Of a stretch of 5,644 bases of DNA, positions 3,757 through 5,644 are shown one piece after another. The number at the start of each line of letters is the position of its first letter. Position 1 is the stretch's first letter. Position numbers and translations under genes: made by a program. The stretch covers positions 1 to 5,644 of the forward strand of contig CAYSFO010000062.1 in the NCBI GenBank assembly GCA_964430695.1. Reading direction: 5' to 3'. The stretch comes from MGBC108787 sp964430695 (GTDB lineage: Bacteria; Bacillota_I; Bacilli_A; RF39; UBA660). Below the pieces are notes generated by a model. It saw nothing but the letters and a program-made list of their open reading frames with translations. It was not told the DNA's origin and did no database searches.

Positions 3757-5196
3757 ATGGGAATTGATTCATTATTAGCTATTATTCAAGATTATGCACC
3801 ACATGATAAAGAAGCAATATTACGTGCTTATGAATTTGCAAGTGAAGTTCATAAAGGTGTATTCCGTAAAAGTGGAGAACCATATATAACTCATCCAATC
3901 GCTGTTGCTTGTATTTTAGCTGAAATGCATGCTGATGTCGAAACTATTATGGCCGGACTTCTTCATGATACGATTGAAGATGGAGATAATATTACTAAAG
4001 AAGTTATTGCCGAAAAATTTGGACAAACAGTTGCTAACCTAGTTGATGGAGTAACAAAATTTCCAAAATTAAGTATTGGCAATGACAAGAGTCAAACTGA
4101 TGCTGCTAGTAATCGAAAAATATTTGAAAGTATTACCTTCGATATTCGTATATTAATAATTAAATTAGCCGATAGATTACACAATATGCGTACACTAGAA
4201 TTCCATAAACCAGAAAAACGAGAAGAAATTTCTTTAGAAACGATGAATATTTTTGTACCATTTGCTAATTTAATAGGAGCTTATACTTTTAAACAAGAAT
4301 TAGAAGATTTAGCTTTTAAATATTTAAATCCTCAAGAATATTTAAAAATGATTGAGTTAGAAAAACAAGTTTACTTAGAAAATTTTGATGTTATTGATCA
4401 AGCAATATTTAGAGTATCGCAACTTCTAAATTCAAAAAATATTCCTTTCCACGAAAAATTAAAAATAAAAAACTACTATGGATTATTTAAACGTTTAAAA
4501 ACATATCAAGATGTATCCAAAGTCCACGATTTATTCTCTATTAAATTTATGGTTAATGACGTTGATACCTGCTACTATTTACGAGATGAAATTAATAGAA
4601 TGTATCCATCTATAAAGAAAAAAGAAAAAGATTATATCAGTCATCCTAAAGCTAATATGTATAGATCATTACATACATCCGTAATTGCACCAAATGATCG
4701 TATTTTACAATTTCAAATTAAAACTCCAGAGATGTATCAAATTAATGCATATGGTTTAACTGCTTACTGGGATTTATTAAAATTCAATCATGCGGCAGAA
4801 CGTATGCAAGATGATGTTCGTAAATTTCAATTCTTTCAAATACTTGAAGAACTTTCTAAAAATAATTTAAGTAATGAAGAATATAATAATGCTGTTGAAA
4901 AAGATATTCTAAGTGATCGAATTAATGTAAGAACACCTATGGGAGATATTATTGATTTATCTGCTGGTTCAACACCTGTTGATTTTGCTTTTAAAATTCA
5001 CACGGATTTAGGTTTGAATATTATTGCATCTAAAGTAAATGGAGTAGAAGTACCACTTGATTATAAATTAAAAGATAAAGATGTTGTTGAAATAGTAAGT
5101 GATCCAAATTATACTGGAGAAAGACAAGATATCTATAATATGTGTACTTCGGTATCTGTAAAAAGAAAAATAAAGAAGTATTATGAAGGTCATTAA
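3757..5196 (+). CDS. Short RelA/SpoT homologue: (p)ppGpp hydrolase with degenerate synthetase and TGS domain
   Basis: A 479-residue cytoplasmic RSH protein predicted to remove pyrophosphate from the alarmone (p)ppGpp. The HD hydrolase domain (about 21-190) keeps the key residues: RKSGEPYITHP with H46, LLHDTIED with H70, D71, E74 and D75, and LADRLHNMRTL with D139 and N143. The synthetase region (about 230-340) is recognisable but eroded. The metal-binding Asp is present (D258), but the catalytic Glu in the IEIQIRT motif (E323 of the Streptococcus enzyme) is Gln (LQFQIKT, Q318), EYGVAAHW has become AYGLTAYW, and the GY of the NGYQSLHT motif is MY. A TGS domain follows (about 387-450, INVRTPMGDIIDL to DKDVVEIVSDPN). 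The protein ends 30 residues later, lacking the helical, zinc-finger and ACT regions of full-length Rel (about 730-740 residues), so ribosome control is unlikely. The ATG at 3757 follows AGGAAGGGG; an in-frame TTG at 3730 lies in the terminator T-tract and is rejected. It probably acts as a hydrolase beside another synthetase elsewhere. Confidence 0.93.
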   Translation: MGIDSLLAIIQDYAPHDKEAILRAYEFASEVHKGVFRKSGEPYITHPIAVACILAEMHADVETIMAGLLHDTIEDGDNITKEVIAEKFGQTVANLVDGVTKFPKLSIGNDKSQTDAASNRKIFESITFDIRILIIKLADRLHNMRTLEFHKPEKREEISLETMNIFVPFANLIGAYTFKQELEDLAFKYLNPQEYLKMIELEKQVYLENFDVIDQAIFRVSQLLNSKNIPFHEKLKIKNYYGLFKRLKTYQDVSKVHDLFSIKFMVNDVDTCYYLRDEINRMYPSIKKKEKDYISHPKANMYRSLHTSVIAPNDRILQFQIKTPEMYQINAYGLTAYWDLLKFNHAAERMQDDVRKFQFFQILEELSKNNLSNEEYNNAVEKDILSDRINVRTPMGDIIDLSAGSTPVDFAFKIHTDLGLNIIASKVNGVEVPLDYKLKDKDVVEIVSDPNYTGERQDIYNMCTSVSVKRKIKKYYEGH

Positions 5197-5215
5197 TAAT
5201 TTTTTATAAAAAGAC

Positions 5216-5243
5216 TTGCATTTTAAAAAAAATGTATTATAAT
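5216..5243 (+). promoter_or_regulatory. Promoter of the ABC ATPase gene
   Basis: TTGCAT (5216-5221), a 16-base spacer and a perfect TATAAT (5238-5243) form a sigma-A promoter right after the (p)ppGpp hydrolase gene. The start would be near 5250, giving a leader of about 87 bases that contains a terminator hairpin. No separate strong terminator of the upstream gene was seen before this promoter. Confidence 0.8.
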
Positions 5244-5265
5244 GGATAAAGACATTTTACAAAAG

Positions 5266-5312
5266 AGCTGAATACTTTTTAGGGGTGACCCAAATAAGTA
5301 TTTGGCTTTTTT
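5266..5312 (+). terminator. Structured leader terminator (probable attenuator) of the ABC ATPase gene
   Basis: AGCTGAATACTT (5266-5277) pairs with AAGTATTTGGCT (5296-5307), 12 pairs including two G-U. Above single-base bulges the helix continues with TTT/AAA and GGG/CCC, capped by GTGA, a GNRA-type tetraloop (5285-5288). Six T follow (5307-5312). The ribosome site AAAGGAAG begins at 5319, so the hairpin lies between promoter and gene and should control read-through. It may double as the 3' end of transcripts from the hydrolase gene. It fits no riboswitch class that I recognise. Confidence 0.8.
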
Positions 5313-5336
5313 GCGTGGAAAGGAAGTGTATTATAA

Positions 5337-5644
5337 ATGTCGATCATCGAGGTTAATAACATAACGAAATCTTTCCGTGTCGCGAAGAAAGGAAGTGGAC
5401 TTAGAGAATCAATTAAATCCTTCTTTAAAAGAGAATATATAAAAATTGATGCTGTTAAGGATATTTCTTTTTCCATCGACAAGGGAGAAATTATTGGTTA
5501 CATCGGACCAAATGGAGCAGGTAAAAGTACAACAATCAAAATTTTATCTGGTATTTTAACTCCAGACGATGGGAAGTGTAGCGTAAATGGATATACTCCA
5601 TGGCTAGACAGAAAAAATTATGTTAAAAAAATAGGCGTTGTATT
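5337..5644 (+). CDS. ABC transporter ATP-binding protein, N-terminal part (cut by window end)
   Basis: The first 102 codons of an ATPase subunit that would power export or import through a membrane partner encoded downstream. After a beta strand (IIEVNNITKSFRV) comes an insert with a basic KSFFKREYIKIDAV stretch. Then follow DISFSIDKGEIIGYIGPNG and the Walker A motif GPNGAGKST (57-65), with the catalytic K63, then TIKILSGILTPDDG and VNGYTPW. The roughly 20-residue insert before AVKDISF and the GYTPW segment resemble the COG4586 type of ABC-2 transporter ATPases, whose substrates are mostly unknown. Walker B, signature and H-loop lie beyond the window. The ATG has the ribosome site AAAGGAAG about ten bases upstream. 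Expression is probably gated by the hairpin in its leader. ABC ATPase is certain; the subfamily is a judgement from memory. Confidence 0.93.
   Translation, partial: MSIIEVNNITKSFRVAKKGSGLRESIKSFFKREYIKIDAVKDISFSIDKGEIIGYIGPNGAGKSTTIKILSGILTPDDGKCSVNGYTPWLDRKNYVKKIGVV

Noticed and set aside
5197..5215. Poly-T/poly-A stretch after the RSH gene as its terminator
   Set aside because: TTTTTTATAAAAA can pair only A-T with a 3-base loop and has no T-tract after it; not a credible terminator.
5242..5271. Nine-codon ORF starting in the -10 box as a leader peptide of the ABC gene
   Set aside because: Its ATG overlaps the TATAAT box and so lies upstream of the expected transcript start, with no ribosome site.
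5279..5482. Minus-strand 67-codon open frame
   Set aside because: It overlaps the ABC ATPase start and its leader hairpin on the opposite strand, with no supporting ribosome site or domain.

Overview
The window is AT-rich, densely packed DNA from a low-GC Gram-positive bacterium (Bacilli/Firmicutes type). Shine-Dalgarno sites are of the AAGGAG type, promoters are sigma-A like, and intrinsic terminators abut or overlap stop codons. Tryptophan is encoded by TGG, no TGA is read through inside the long genes, and one gene ends in TGA, so the standard code (table 11) applies and a classic Mycoplasma is unlikely. An uncultured gut Bacilli lineage would fit, but that is inference.

Layout. (1) Bases 1-289 hold the 3' end of lysS (lysyl-tRNA synthetase) and its terminator. 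(2) Bases 325-3546 form an accessory block between housekeeping genes. On the minus strand are an unrecognised 211-residue repeat-containing protein, with its own consensus promoter, and a small regulator with two XRE-type helix-turn-helix domains. Facing away from these on the plus strand are a membrane-anchored XRE regulator, an exported protein of unknown family and a stand-alone LysR-type DNA-binding domain that ends in a terminator. (3) Bases 3565-5196 carry a promoter, a 29-codon leader ORF, an intrinsic terminator and then a RelA/SpoT homologue (479 aa). Its (p)ppGpp hydrolase site is intact, its synthetase domain is degenerate, and the protein stops just after the TGS domain. (4) Bases 5216-5644 carry a promoter, a second leader terminator and the 5' part of an ABC transporter ATPase gene.

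How the parts may work together. The membrane-anchored XRE protein has a cytoplasmic DNA-binding domain, one membrane segment and an external domain of about 130 residues. Its promoter and that of the exported-protein gene share a 10-base segment followed by a TATG...CATA inverted repeat in the -35/-10 spacer, so the two are probably co-regulated, perhaps by this protein. The second theme is control by premature termination: both the hydrolase gene and the ABC gene have an intrinsic terminator between promoter and Shine-Dalgarno site, with almost no room for a further promoter. At the hydrolase gene the leader ORF is rich in Phe and Ile and its stop codon lies in the terminator loop. This suggests, without proving, that leader translation decides whether the hydrolase is made.

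No tRNA, rRNA, CRISPR array, insertion sequence or transposase was seen. Gaps between genes are all under 300 bases and are covered by the promoter and terminator entries.
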